From: Methanobacteriota archaeon
GTDB taxonomy: Archaea > Thermoplasmatota > Poseidoniia > Poseidoniales > Thalassarchaeaceae
Direction: 5' to 3'
Assembly: GCA_002685895.1 (NCBI GenBank)
Contig: NYYK01000007.1
Location: 8,667-15,062, forward strand
Length of the DNA stretch: 6,396 nt
Shown here: piece after piece, positions 1 to 6,181 of the stretch
Numbering within the stretch: position 1 is the first letter of the stretch
Layout: each line of letters starts with the position of its first letter
Notes under the pieces: generated by a model
The model's database searches: none
What the model was told of the DNA's origin: nothing
Seen by the model: the letters and a program-made list of their open reading frames with translations, nothing else
Translations under genes and position numbers: made by a program

Positions 1-642
1 GATGGGGATGGTGTCAAGGACAATGTAGATCTCTGCAGTGGATTTGACGATAATGTTGACATTGATGGTGACTCGATTCCAGATGATTGCGATTCGCTAA
101 TCGATTCCGATGCGGATGGTGTGGCAGACTCCTCTGATGCCTGCCCGGGACATGACGACACTGTGGATGTAGATGCAGATGGGGTACCGGATGGTTGCGA
201 TTCTCTGATAGACTCGGATGCGGATGGTGTGGCAGACTCCTCTGATGCCTGCCCGGGATATGACGACGCAGTGGATGCAGATGCAGATGGGATTCCAGAC
301 GATTGTGATTCGCTAATCGATTCCGATGCGGATGGTGTAGCGGACTCCTCTGATACCTGCCTGGGGCATGACGACACTGAGGATGTAGATGCCGATGGGC
401 TACCAGATGGCTGTGATGCGCTCATCGATTCTGATGGTGACGAAATTTCGGACACCAACGATACCTGCGATGGACATGATGATGCAATCGACGTTGATGC
501 TGATGGCATTGCAGATGGCTGCGATTCGCTCATCGACACGGATGCGGATGGGGTATCTGATGACGATGACCAGTGTGCTGGATACAATGACTTGCTTGAC
601 CAAGATGGCGATGGAATTCCTGACAGTTGTGATCAGACACCG
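1..642 (+). repeat. Six tandem 108-bp (36-codon) coding repeats
   Basis: Units begin at 103, 211, 319, 427 and 535; the first unit is cut by the window edge and is visible at 1-102. The repeat is conserved at DNA level, not only in protein: the first 57 bases of units 2 and 3 (103-159 and 211-267) differ at 3 positions, and 91-122 is identical to 307-338 over 32 bases, exactly two units apart. Units 5 and 6 are more diverged. This suggests recent duplication in the middle of the array. These are coding repeats, not CRISPR. Confidence 0.95.
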
Positions 643-843
643 TTGCCTGAAGATGACCAAACCAATGCTACTGATACAACCCCCGTAGATGAAGAAGAAG
701 AAGATTCTAGCGGTATCGAATCAGAAGCACCACAGAAATCTGGAATCGTAGAGAATTTGAGCATGGTGAACATCGCTCTAGGAGTGGTCCTAGTTCTGCT
801 GTTGAGTGTGTTCGCGTTGCTTCAACTGGGGGGCCGTGAATGA
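1..843 (+). CDS. Thrombospondin type 3-like repeat surface protein, C-terminal membrane anchor (5' partial)
   Basis: The reading frame is open from the first base of the window, so the N-terminus lies outside; 280 codons are visible before the TGA at 841-843. Six copies of a 36-residue unit fill positions 1-642. Each has the pattern DxDxDGxxDxxDxC followed by a second DxDxDGxxDxCD block, with cysteines at unit positions 14 and 32. Such Asp-rich loops are known from thrombospondin type 3 repeats, which bind calcium, and the paired cysteines could form disulfides. After the repeats comes a Thr/Glu/Asp-rich linker (about 643-750), then a hydrophobic helix at about 763-828 (MVNIALGVVLVLLLSVFALL) and a very short basic/acidic end. 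This topology fits an extracellular stalk anchored by one C-terminal transmembrane helix. Ligand and function are unknown. It is convergent with the minus-strand genes that follow. Confidence 0.9.
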   Translation, partial: DGDGVKDNVDLCSGFDDNVDIDGDSIPDDCDSLIDSDADGVADSSDACPGHDDTVDVDADGVPDGCDSLIDSDADGVADSSDACPGYDDAVDADADGIPDDCDSLIDSDADGVADSSDTCLGHDDTEDVDADGLPDGCDALIDSDGDEISDTNDTCDGHDDAIDVDADGIADGCDSLIDTDADGVSDDDDQCAGYNDLLDQDGDGIPDSCDQTPLPEDDQTNATDTTPVDEEEEDSSGIESEAPQKSGIVENLSMVNIALGVVLVLLLSVFALLQLGGRE

Positions 844-859
844 ACCTCGATATCAAGCC

Positions 860-876
860 AGTTGGAAGCAGCAACT
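860..876 (+). terminator. Weak stem-loop after the first gene
   Basis: AGTTG at 860-864 pairs with CAACT at 872-876 around a 7-base loop, starting 17 bases after the stop codon of the repeat protein. There is no T-rich tail, so its role as a terminator is only a guess from position. Confidence 0.15.
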
Positions 877-910
877 ACCGATTCGAGTGACTCCTTGCAA
901 CATATCTGAA

Positions 911-1107
911 TCAATCGAGAAAGTAGAATTTGACAATTGTTTGAGCCTGAAAATGACCAACCCCGTGAACAGTCTTGAGATAATCCTTCAGTTCGCGTTT
1001 CTCGACAAATCAGTATCTCTCAACACAACGAGCCACTGCTCAAGCGACCTACCGGTTTTGTCCACAAGATTTCGGATTATGGCCTTCTCCATATCCTTTG
1101 GATTCAT
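911..1107 (-). pseudogene. DUF4287-like small protein gene, interrupted by a one-base frameshift
   Basis: On the minus strand an ATG at 1107-1105 opens a frame reading MNPKDMEKAIIRNLVDKTGR, then SLEQWLVVLRDTD. It runs out of homology near 1009 and stops at 990-988. The adjacent frame continues from 1009 as FVEKRELKDYLKTVHGVGHF, then QAQTIVKFYFLD, ending at TGA 913-911. Joined with one base added at the TTT around 1007-1009, the product is 65 residues. It matches what I recall of the DUF4287 family: a TGKSLEEW-type block, then a (K/R)E..xWLK..HGLGxxxA..I block. The function of that family is not known to me with certainty. A purine-rich AAGGGGGC sits about 7 bases upstream of the ATG. It lies 66 bases downstream of the membrane protein gene on the same strand. 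Either it is a recent pseudogene or the base was lost in sequencing or assembly. Confidence 0.72.
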
Positions 1108-1143
1108 AGAATAGCCCCCTTGTGTTTGGTATCCTTCCACACC

Positions 1144-1152
1144 TTATTACAA
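1144..1152 (-). promoter_or_regulatory. Possible TATA box for the DUF4287-like gene
   Basis: On the minus strand TTGTAATAA lies about 37-45 bases upstream of the ATG at 1107, a distance similar to that of the clearer TATA box ahead of hppA. The match to the archaeal consensus is loose. Confidence 0.25.
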
Positions 1153-1173
1153 TGTCCAATCTGGATCTAAACC

Positions 1174-2550
1174 TCATTCAAGGTCGATACCAGGGCCTCT
1201 CGTATGGCCTACCTTCCCTTTAGGTCGCTTCTTCTTTCCCTTCTTTTTTTGGTGACTTTTCTTTTTATGTGAGGTAGAAGTTTCACCCTTAGCCGATGGC
1301 GTTTTGTCACTTTTCTTTGCCATCGTTTCCGTTTCCTTTTCAATTACTTCAGTTTCAGTTTCGCCAATTCTGTGCTTAGCTGATACTTTGAAGTCATCAT
1401 CATCGTCTTCAATTTCGTCTAACGCTGAATCCCAGCCCTCTTCTTCTATATCTGAACCATCGATACTTTCAGTTAAGACATTGAATGTGTCACTTGGAGC
1501 AGTTGGCATATCAATATCTCCCACCATCACCTCTACCATGCCTGATGCAAGCACCTTTCCTTCAGCCCCCTTGACGCCCCGTTTTGGTTTCTGCTCTAGT
1601 TGATTTGGGTCTGCAGCCATATCCTCAAGAGAGAGTGATTCAGGCACCTCCTCTTCATGTTCATCTTCATTGGCAGGTGCCTCTTCAATTTCAGTTCTGT
1701 TTTCCTGCCTCTGTCTAACCGCAGTTTGAGTGCGGCGGGCGATAACAAACAGAAGTAGTGGCCCGAGAACAAGAATGGCTAATGCACTTTGAGCAGTGAA
1801 ATTGTAACTTGTAGTTGAAGTTAACCAAGAGGCAAACGAATTCGCTTTCTCCATTATGGGGTCAAGCGAAGGAGTGGGGTTTGAACTACTCGTTTGTGGT
1901 GTTGCAGTCTCAACAAGAACCCCTAATGAAACCAAATAGATGGGGGAGGAATCATCGCTTTTGTTGAAATAGAGATTTCCACCAGTCACTCCTGCCTTTG
2001 TCGCGGTGAAATCTAATCGAAGTTCACTTTGGTCACCTTTGCTACCATGTGTTTTCAAGTCAATATATTGGGGAAGGCTATTAATTTCAACACCAGAAGT
2101 GACATTCCAATTAGGATAGATACGAACCGGAACCATACCCTCGTTTTTCACAGTGCATAAAAAGTGGCTAGATTTACCAATTGCTAAGGTGTGATCCGGG
2201 GGATTACACCCCACTGACAGTACGGCGCGGTGTAGGTTTCTATCATCAGGAAAATGGTCAATTAGATTAGCATCAAAAGAACTGGCATCACCCCATCCAT
2301 CTCCATCTCTGTCAGCCCATTGAGTTATCTCATCTGGAAATGCATCAGCCCCATCTGTTTCAGTCCAATTTTCGTCTGGGTCGGACCAACCATCTCCATC
2401 AGTATCAGGACATCCAACTCTATCTTCGCTAGAATCACCACTAATTCCGGGGCAGTCATCTTCCTGAGCGCCGGCTACCGGTGAGCAGATAAACAGAGTT
2501 GAGACAAAGATGGTGAGAGCGAATAGGATTACGACACCCCGTTCTTGCAT
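1174..2550 (-). CDS. Secreted, membrane-anchored repeat protein with long charged cytoplasmic tail
   Basis: A 458-residue protein of unrecognised specific function. Residues 1-28 form a signal peptide ending in VAGA before Q29. Residues 47-90 hold two thrombospondin type 3-like Asp/Gly blocks (DTDGDGWSD and DRDGDGWGD) typical of marine euryarchaeal surface proteins. Residues about 108-215 look like a beta-rich Ig-like domain with C114 and C132 as a possible disulfide. A Ser/Thr/Pro linker follows, then a transmembrane helix at about 254-271 closed by ARR. The last 187 residues should be cytoplasmic: Glu-rich (287-310), a region with IEEEGWDSALDEIEDDDDD (368-386), then a Lys-rich end (411-447). 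The frame upstream is closed by a TAG three codons before the ATG, which fixes the start. No Shine-Dalgarno site is visible. It follows the NifU-like gene on the same strand after 100 bases, so cotranscription is possible. Confidence 0.88.
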   Translation of the reverse strand: MQERGVVILFALTIFVSTLFICSPVAGAQEDDCPGISGDSSEDRVGCPDTDGDGWSDPDENWTETDGADAFPDEITQWADRDGDGWGDASSFDANLIDHFPDDRNLHRAVLSVGCNPPDHTLAIGKSSHFLCTVKNEGMVPVRIYPNWNVTSGVEINSLPQYIDLKTHGSKGDQSELRLDFTATKAGVTGGNLYFNKSDDSSPIYLVSLGVLVETATPQTSSSNPTPSLDPIMEKANSFASWLTSTTSYNFTAQSALAILVLGPLLLFVIARRTQTAVRQRQENRTEIEEAPANEDEHEEEVPESLSLEDMAADPNQLEQKPKRGVKGAEGKVLASGMVEVMVGDIDMPTAPSDTFNVLTESIDGSDIEEEGWDSALDEIEDDDDDFKVSAKHRIGETETEVIEKETETMAKKSDKTPSAKGETSTSHKKKSHQKKKGKKKRPKGKVGHTRGPGIDLE

Positions 2551-2650
2551 GAGGTGATGCTACTGTGATTCCTCTTTGAAGCCTCGCAAGGGATGAGTAG
2601 TGGTATGACGGGTATTGGTGATACTGCCAAAGAACCGATCTAGAATCCAA
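2551..2650. other. Intergenic gap between NifU-like gene and membrane protein gene
   Basis: This 100-base gap separates two minus-strand genes. I see no convincing TATA box or terminator. A short GTAT-TGGTG-ATAC dyad is present near 2612-2624, too short to interpret. Confidence 0.3.
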
Positions 2651-2941
2651 TCAATCCTCATCTTCGAGATTCAACTTATCGTCAATGAAGGCACGCATAT
2701 ATTCTGGTAATTCTCCATTTAGGAAAACAACATCTTGTACATCTTCCAATTTCATCAGTGAGTAATAAATTTGCATTGCTGTCATGGGTGTGGCACTACA
2801 ACCAGTACAACCACCTTCAAGTGAAATAGAGATAATCCCATCTTCGGTAGAGACGATATTTACTTCTCCATCGTGGGCGTCAAGAACTGCTTGTACTGGC
2901 CCCACAGAGGCCAGAATCTTCTCTCGGTCTACTTCAGCCAT
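2651..2941 (-). CDS. NifU-like C-terminal domain protein (Fe-S cluster scaffold)
   Basis: A 96-residue stand-alone NifU C-terminal (Nfu) domain. Family members hold a transient Fe-S cluster at a CxxC motif and pass it to target proteins in the cytoplasm. The sequence shows the expected layout: an N-terminal helix (EKILASVGPVQAVLDAHDGE), a strand (NIVSTEDGIISISLEGG), then CTGC at residues 45-48 in place of the usual CxGCP, a helix, and a final VQDVVFLN strand. The acidic tail LNLEDED is an extra. The length is close to that of single-domain members. The start is supported by GCGAGGAG on the minus strand just before AAAG-ATG. It is divergent from the amidotransferase gene and followed by the membrane protein gene. 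The identification is firm; the exact clients cannot be told. Confidence 0.92.
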   Translation of the reverse strand: MAEVDREKILASVGPVQAVLDAHDGEVNIVSTEDGIISISLEGGCTGCSATPMTAMQIYYSLMKLEDVQDVVFLNGELPEYMRAFIDDKLNLEDED

Positions 2942-2942
2942 C

Positions 2943-2950
2943 TTTCTCCT
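2943..2950 (-). promoter_or_regulatory. Ribosome binding site of the NifU-like gene
   Basis: The minus strand reads GAGGAG followed by AAAG and the ATG at 2941, a good match to the archaeal anti-Shine-Dalgarno with short spacing. It favours translation from a leadered transcript starting at this ATG. Confidence 0.55.
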
Positions 2951-2988
2951 CGCAACTCAGAGGGTGCCGTGCTCTATGAACCATCGGT

Positions 2989-3004
2989 TTGTTCAAGTGA
3001 ACAA
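2989..3004. promoter_or_regulatory. Perfect 7-2-7 dyad in divergent promoter region (candidate operator)
   Basis: TTGTTCA-AG-TGAACAA is a perfect inverted repeat with 7-base arms and a 2-base spacer. It lies in the 79-base gap between the divergent NifU-like and amidotransferase genes, 48 bases from one start and 17 bases from the other. Its size and symmetry suit a dimeric helix-turn-helix regulator. No regulator gene is present in the window to pair it with. Confidence 0.45.
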
Positions 3005-3020
3005 TCTCAACCCGAGTTGC

Positions 3021-3914
3021 ATGACTGCAAGCCTCAGGGTGGTCTTGCTCGACCTTTTAGTTGAACGAGCTGAGTTTGGTCATGGGGGGAACATGGAGGT
3101 ACTTTCCCCTCTTGCCAGTCGCGTATCTTCTCTTGAGGTGTGGCTTCTTACACCTCAGTTCCAGTCCGAGAGTGTGGGTATGCGCGCTTGCTCTCACAAT
3201 AATCCATTATTGCTTGAGGAGGAGGACCTCCCTACATGGGATACCAATTTTGCTTTCGTTTCTGAGTCTAGTCCTATTGAGATAGATGGTGATGTAATAT
3301 TGCGCAGGATTGCTCTACCTAATACGGGTGATGAAGCAATGACTGAATGGCTGGAATCCAACTCAGTTGATGTCGTTATTTGTTCAGGAAGCCGCCGTAA
3401 CGTCTCAATGTGGGAGCCATGGATGGATTCAGCCGCAGCGCTTCTTCGTGGTGCGATTGCTCTTGAGTTGCCAACGCTTGGAATCTGTTTTGGCCACCAA
3501 TTAATCTGTCAGGCTCTTGGGGGTGAAGTTAGCAGGGCGTCAGAGAAAACCGATTCAGTGGTTGAATTAGAGTTGACCGAGGCGGGGCTTGTTGACCCTA
3601 TTTTTTCTGGTCTGCCTTCTCCCGTATGCCTCTTTACCCATCAAGATCATGTGGTGAATATTCCTGAACGAGTGATTGTATTGGGGTCTGCCCCTCACAA
3701 TTCACTGGCCACTGTACGTATCCTTAGTGAAGGCGGAATTGAACTTCCAATTTGGGGTTTGCAATTTCATCCCGAAGCCGCACGCAAGCGCATCGAGCGT
3801 TCGGTAATATTAGGGCATATTAGCGCCGAAGAGGCGACAGCGTTTGAGCGGGAACATGATGGGGCTCAAGTTCTTGCGAATTTCGCCGTTGAGGCGATGA
3901 AAAACCGCTTTTGA
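3021..3914 (+). CDS. Class I glutamine amidotransferase (GMP synthase-like GATase domain)
   Basis: A 297-residue stand-alone class I glutamine amidotransferase domain. Such domains hydrolyse glutamine and deliver ammonia, or act as related hydrolases, in the cytoplasm. The nucleophile elbow is GICFGHQ at residues 154-160 with Cys156, and the other triad members lie in FHPEA at 249-253 (His250, Glu252). The SGS loop at 122-124, followed by the region up to W131, matches the oxyanion-strand region of GMP synthase-like proteins. The frame is open back to 2784, but that part overlaps the NifU-like gene on the other strand. I choose ATG 3021 because the product then begins with a beta strand (SLRVVLLDLL) typical of the fold. 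ATG 3093, behind GGGGGGA, would give 273 residues and lose that strand; ATG 2976 is also possible. No synthase partner gene is adjacent, so the acceptor substrate is unknown. Confidence 0.85.
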   Translation: MTASLRVVLLDLLVERAEFGHGGNMEVLSPLASRVSSLEVWLLTPQFQSESVGMRACSHNNPLLLEEEDLPTWDTNFAFVSESSPIEIDGDVILRRIALPNTGDEAMTEWLESNSVDVVICSGSRRNVSMWEPWMDSAAALLRGAIALELPTLGICFGHQLICQALGGEVSRASEKTDSVVELELTEAGLVDPIFSGLPSPVCLFTHQDHVVNIPERVIVLGSAPHNSLATVRILSEGGIELPIWGLQFHPEAARKRIERSVILGHISAEEATAFEREHDGAQVLANFAVEAMKNRF

Positions 3915-3928
3915 TAGGCGTTTTGGAG

Positions 3929-3960
3929 CAATTATTGCAGTCTCTAAGAGACTGTAATTG
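3929..3960 (+). promoter_or_regulatory. Palindrome/hairpin upstream of hppA promoter
   Basis: CAGTCTCT-A-AGAGACTG at 3938-3954 is a perfect inverted repeat with 8-base arms. It is flanked by CAATTA (3929-3934) and TAATTG (3955-3960), which are also complementary, so a longer hairpin with a 3-base bulge can form. It lies 15 bases after the amidotransferase stop and about 27 bases upstream of the putative hppA TATA box. It has no T tract, which argues for an operator or an RNA-processing structure over a simple terminator. Confidence 0.5.
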
Positions 3961-3978
3961 TGAAATGGTGTGGATATC

Positions 3979-3987
3979 GCTTATATG
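3979..3987 (+). promoter_or_regulatory. Putative archaeal TATA box of hppA
   Basis: GCTTATATG contains TTATAT (3981-3986), close to the archaeal TATA consensus, about 41-46 bases before ATG 4027. Transcription starting about 25 bases downstream would begin near 4008-4012, leaving a short leader that still contains the ribosome binding site. Confidence 0.5.
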
Positions 3988-4016
3988 GCGACCTCAGGTC
4001 GGCGAGCCAACCAATC

Positions 4017-4023
4017 AGGTGAT
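4017..4023 (+). promoter_or_regulatory. Ribosome binding site deciding the hppA start
   Basis: AGGTGAT is complementary to the archaeal 16S 3' end (ATCACCTCC). It directly precedes two in-frame ATGs at 4024 and 4027. The 3-base gap to 4027 is more workable than none, so the second ATG is preferred. Confidence 0.6.
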
Positions 4024-4026
4024 ATG

Positions 4027-6105
4027 ATGGAAGGAACAGATGTAGGGATGATCGGTATTGGTGCCGGAATCGTTGGTTTACTTATTGCAGCAATGCTGTA
4101 CAAAAAGGTAGATTCAATTGAGATTGAAAATGAGACAGTGGCTAAGATTACCAAAAGAATTCAGGATGGGGCAATGGCCTTCCTGTTTGCAGAATACCGT
4201 ATGTTAGCGGTGTTCATTGTTGTAGTCGCAGTGCTTTTGTTTGCTGGTGGCTCAGTAAATGATGACCTCGGATTGAATACGATGATTGCATTTATCATAG
4301 GTGCTCTTTGCAGTGTGGCCGCAGGATTCAGCGGAATGAAATCTGCTACATCTGCCAATGGCCGAACTGCGCAAGCTGCTGCTGACGGTGGACAGGCTGC
4401 TGCTCTACAGACCTCCTATAACGGTGGGGCTGTGATGGGGCTTGCAGTAGGCGGTCTTGGACTTGCAGGCATTTCATTGATGTACTACTTCACAGAGACA
4501 GATTTTCTCACAGTTGGCAACATTGCTGGCTTTGGGATGGGTGCTTCGAGCATCGCTCTCTTCGCGCGTGTGGGTGGAGGAATATACACCAAGGCTGCTG
4601 ATGTAGGTGCCGATTTAGTCGGTAAAGTCGAGGCGGGAATTCCTGAGGATGATCCTCGTAACCCTGGCGTTATTGCTGATAATGTAGGGGACAATGTCGG
4701 TGATGTTGCTGGAATGGGTGCAGACATCTTTGAGTCCTTTGTCGGCTCAATCATTGCAGCCATGGTAATTGCTGCAGCAAGTACAGAACTTGGCGCTGAT
4801 TACCTGATGCTTCCAATCGTTTTGGCAGTAGTTGGATATATTGCATCAATCATCGGTGTTTTCTCCATGTCAGCCATGAAGAACATGGATGCGGCAGCGG
4901 CTCTCCGAAATACTACTTTTATCGGGGCAATTCTCTTCCTCGTTGGAGGATATTTCACACTCGATTATCTTGCTCTGCCAACCACTCCTATCTGGGCAGT
5001 TGCAATTGGTTCTCTAGTTGGTATCCTAATTGGTCTTGTTACTGAGTACTATACAGGAATTGAACCTGTTTTTGGAATCGATGTTAAGGCAATTCCATAC
5101 ATCGGCGAAGCATCCAAGACTGGTAGTGCAACAAACGCAATCGCAGGCTTAGCTGTGGGGATGCAATCCGTCTTCGTGCCTGTCCTATTGATGGCGGCAG
5201 GTATCTTTGGTGCAAACCAAGTATTAGGCGGTGGCACAGCAGGCCTTTACGGAATCGCAATGGCTGCGATGGGAATGCTAGGTACCGTGGGCGTGACAAT
5301 GACAGTAGATGCATACGGCCCAGTCGCTGACAATGCTGGTGGAATCTCGGAGATGTCAGGCCTTGGCAAGGATGTTCGTGACATTACTGATGGGCTTGAC
5401 TCAATCGGAAACACAACTGCAGCAATCGGCAAGGGATTCGCAATTGGTAGTGCGGCTCTAACCGCATTAGCACTCTTCGCTGCTTTCCAGACAAGTGCTG
5501 GATTAACTCCTGCAGATCTCTCACTTTCAGAGCCAATGGTTGTCATCGGCTTACTCATTGGCGGTGCTCTGCCATTCGTGGTTGCTTCAATGACCATGAA
5601 ATCTGTCGGCCGCGCTGCTGAAGAGATGATTACTGAAATCCGCCGTCAATTCAAGGAGATTGATGGCCTACTTGAAGGTAAGGAAGGTGTTGAGCCTGAT
5701 AGTGCTACTTGTGTTGATATCTCAACCAAAGCAGCCCTACGTGAGATGGTTGCTCCAGGTGTTGTAGCAATTGCAAGCCCCGTAGTAGTTGGATTTATTC
5801 TTGGTGCATCAGCACTCGGCGGAATGCTAGCAGGTGCAACAGCAACCGGTGTTCTAATGGCGCTTTTCATGGCTAACGCTGGTGGTGCTTGGGACAATGC
5901 CAAGAAGGCAATCGAGCAGGGTGAAATCAAAGGTGCTGAGAAGGGCGATGACGCTCACAGTGCAGCAGTTGTTGGAGATACAATCGGTGACCCATTCAAG
6001 GACACAAGCGGACCTTCCCTAAACATTCTAATCAAGTTGATGTCAATCGTTTCGGTTGTTATCGCAGGAATGCTTGGCTCAGGTTGGCTCAACGGCCTCT
6101 TTTGA
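4027..6105 (+). CDS. hppA: Membrane-bound ion-pumping pyrophosphatase, K+-dependent type
   Basis: A complete 692-residue membrane pyrophosphatase; it hydrolyses PPi in the cytoplasm and pumps H+ or Na+ outward across the membrane. About 16 hydrophobic segments fit the family. PPi and Mg binding residues are present: DVGADLVGKVE at 192-202, DNVGDNVGD at 218-226, DAYGPVADNAGG at 428-439 and DTIGDPFKDTSGP at 651-663. GNTTAAIGKG at 461-470 has Ala465 and Gly468, the signature of K+-requiring enzymes; K+-independent ones have Lys and Thr there. At the ion gate, Asp233 is followed three residues later by Glu236 (the position seen in Na+ pumps), while Asn666 stands four residues before Lys670, as in plant H+ pumps, so ion choice is unclear. 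The frame extends to a GTG at 3970, but that would place the start upstream of the TATA box and add a hydrophilic leader; AGGTGAT supports 4027 (or 4024). Confidence 0.95.
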   Translation: MEGTDVGMIGIGAGIVGLLIAAMLYKKVDSIEIENETVAKITKRIQDGAMAFLFAEYRMLAVFIVVVAVLLFAGGSVNDDLGLNTMIAFIIGALCSVAAGFSGMKSATSANGRTAQAAADGGQAAALQTSYNGGAVMGLAVGGLGLAGISLMYYFTETDFLTVGNIAGFGMGASSIALFARVGGGIYTKAADVGADLVGKVEAGIPEDDPRNPGVIADNVGDNVGDVAGMGADIFESFVGSIIAAMVIAAASTELGADYLMLPIVLAVVGYIASIIGVFSMSAMKNMDAAAALRNTTFIGAILFLVGGYFTLDYLALPTTPIWAVAIGSLVGILIGLVTEYYTGIEPVFGIDVKAIPYIGEASKTGSATNAIAGLAVGMQSVFVPVLLMAAGIFGANQVLGGGTAGLYGIAMAAMGMLGTVGVTMTVDAYGPVADNAGGISEMSGLGKDVRDITDGLDSIGNTTAAIGKGFAIGSAALTALALFAAFQTSAGLTPADLSLSEPMVVIGLLIGGALPFVVASMTMKSVGRAAEEMITEIRRQFKEIDGLLEGKEGVEPDSATCVDISTKAALREMVAPGVVAIASPVVVGFILGASALGGMLAGATATGVLMALFMANAGGAWDNAKKAIEQGEIKGAEKGDDAHSAAVVGDTIGDPFKDTSGPSLNILIKLMSIVSVVIAGMLGSGWLNGLF

Positions 6106-6106
6106 T

Positions 6107-6141
6107 TGCCATTCCGTTCAAGAGAACAATCCGCAATGGCG
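6107..6141 (+). terminator. Imperfect hairpin after hppA
   Basis: GCCATT (6108-6113) pairs with AATGGC (6135-6140), with a U-G pair possible outside. Inside it GTTC-AAGA-GAAC (6116-6127) forms a second short stem. It begins 2 bases after the hppA stop and ends right at the GGAGG of the next mini-ORF. It may act in 3'-end formation of the hppA transcript or affect access to that ribosome binding site. No T tract follows. Confidence 0.3.
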
Positions 6142-6149
6142 GAGGACTC

Positions 6150-6179
6150 ATGAGAGAGGGGCGGTCACGGTTTAGTTGA
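6150..6179 (+). CDS. Nine-codon mini-ORF upstream of lipoprotein gene
   Basis: ATG at 6150 follows a consensus GGAGG (6141-6145) at 4-base spacing and encodes MREGRSRFS, then TGA at 6177-6179. The lipoprotein ATG at 6182 begins 2 bases later in another frame and has no good ribosome binding site of its own. This layout would allow reinitiation or translational coupling. It could equally be chance, since the ORF is very short. Confidence 0.3.
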   Translation: MREGRSRFS

Positions 6180-6181
6180 GT

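Noticed and set aside
91..350. Regular direct repeats resembling a CRISPR array
   Set aside because: The spacing units are in-frame 36-codon protein repeats with no unique spacers.
1000..1015. Programmed -1 frameshifting in the DUF4287-like gene
   Set aside because: The site ACT-GAT-TTG lacks a slippery heptamer and I see no strong downstream structure, so a lost base is more likely.
806..1114. 102-codon plus-strand ORF overlapping the end of the first gene
   Set aside because: The product has no recognisable features and lies antisense to the coherent DUF4287-like reading frames.
2551..2559. GAGGTGATG on the plus strand as a start site with RBS
   Set aside because: The frame from this ATG stops after two further codons, and it lies opposite the minus-strand gene start.
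2784..3020. Upstream extension of the amidotransferase frame
   Set aside because: It overlaps the NifU-like gene on the opposite strand and encodes no part of the amidotransferase fold.
2952..3020. GAGTTGC placed close before both divergent starts (2952-2958 inverted, 3014-3020 direct)
   Set aside because: Seven bases 55 bases apart can occur by chance, and there is no known motif to support it.
3970..4026. GTG start giving an 18-19 residue longer pyrophosphatase
   Set aside because: The extension is hydrophilic, contains the TATA box and has no ribosome binding site; AGGTGAT supports the later ATG.
4161..5930. Several minus-strand ORFs inside hppA
   Set aside because: They are low-complexity shadows of a well-conserved gene with no protein features of their own.
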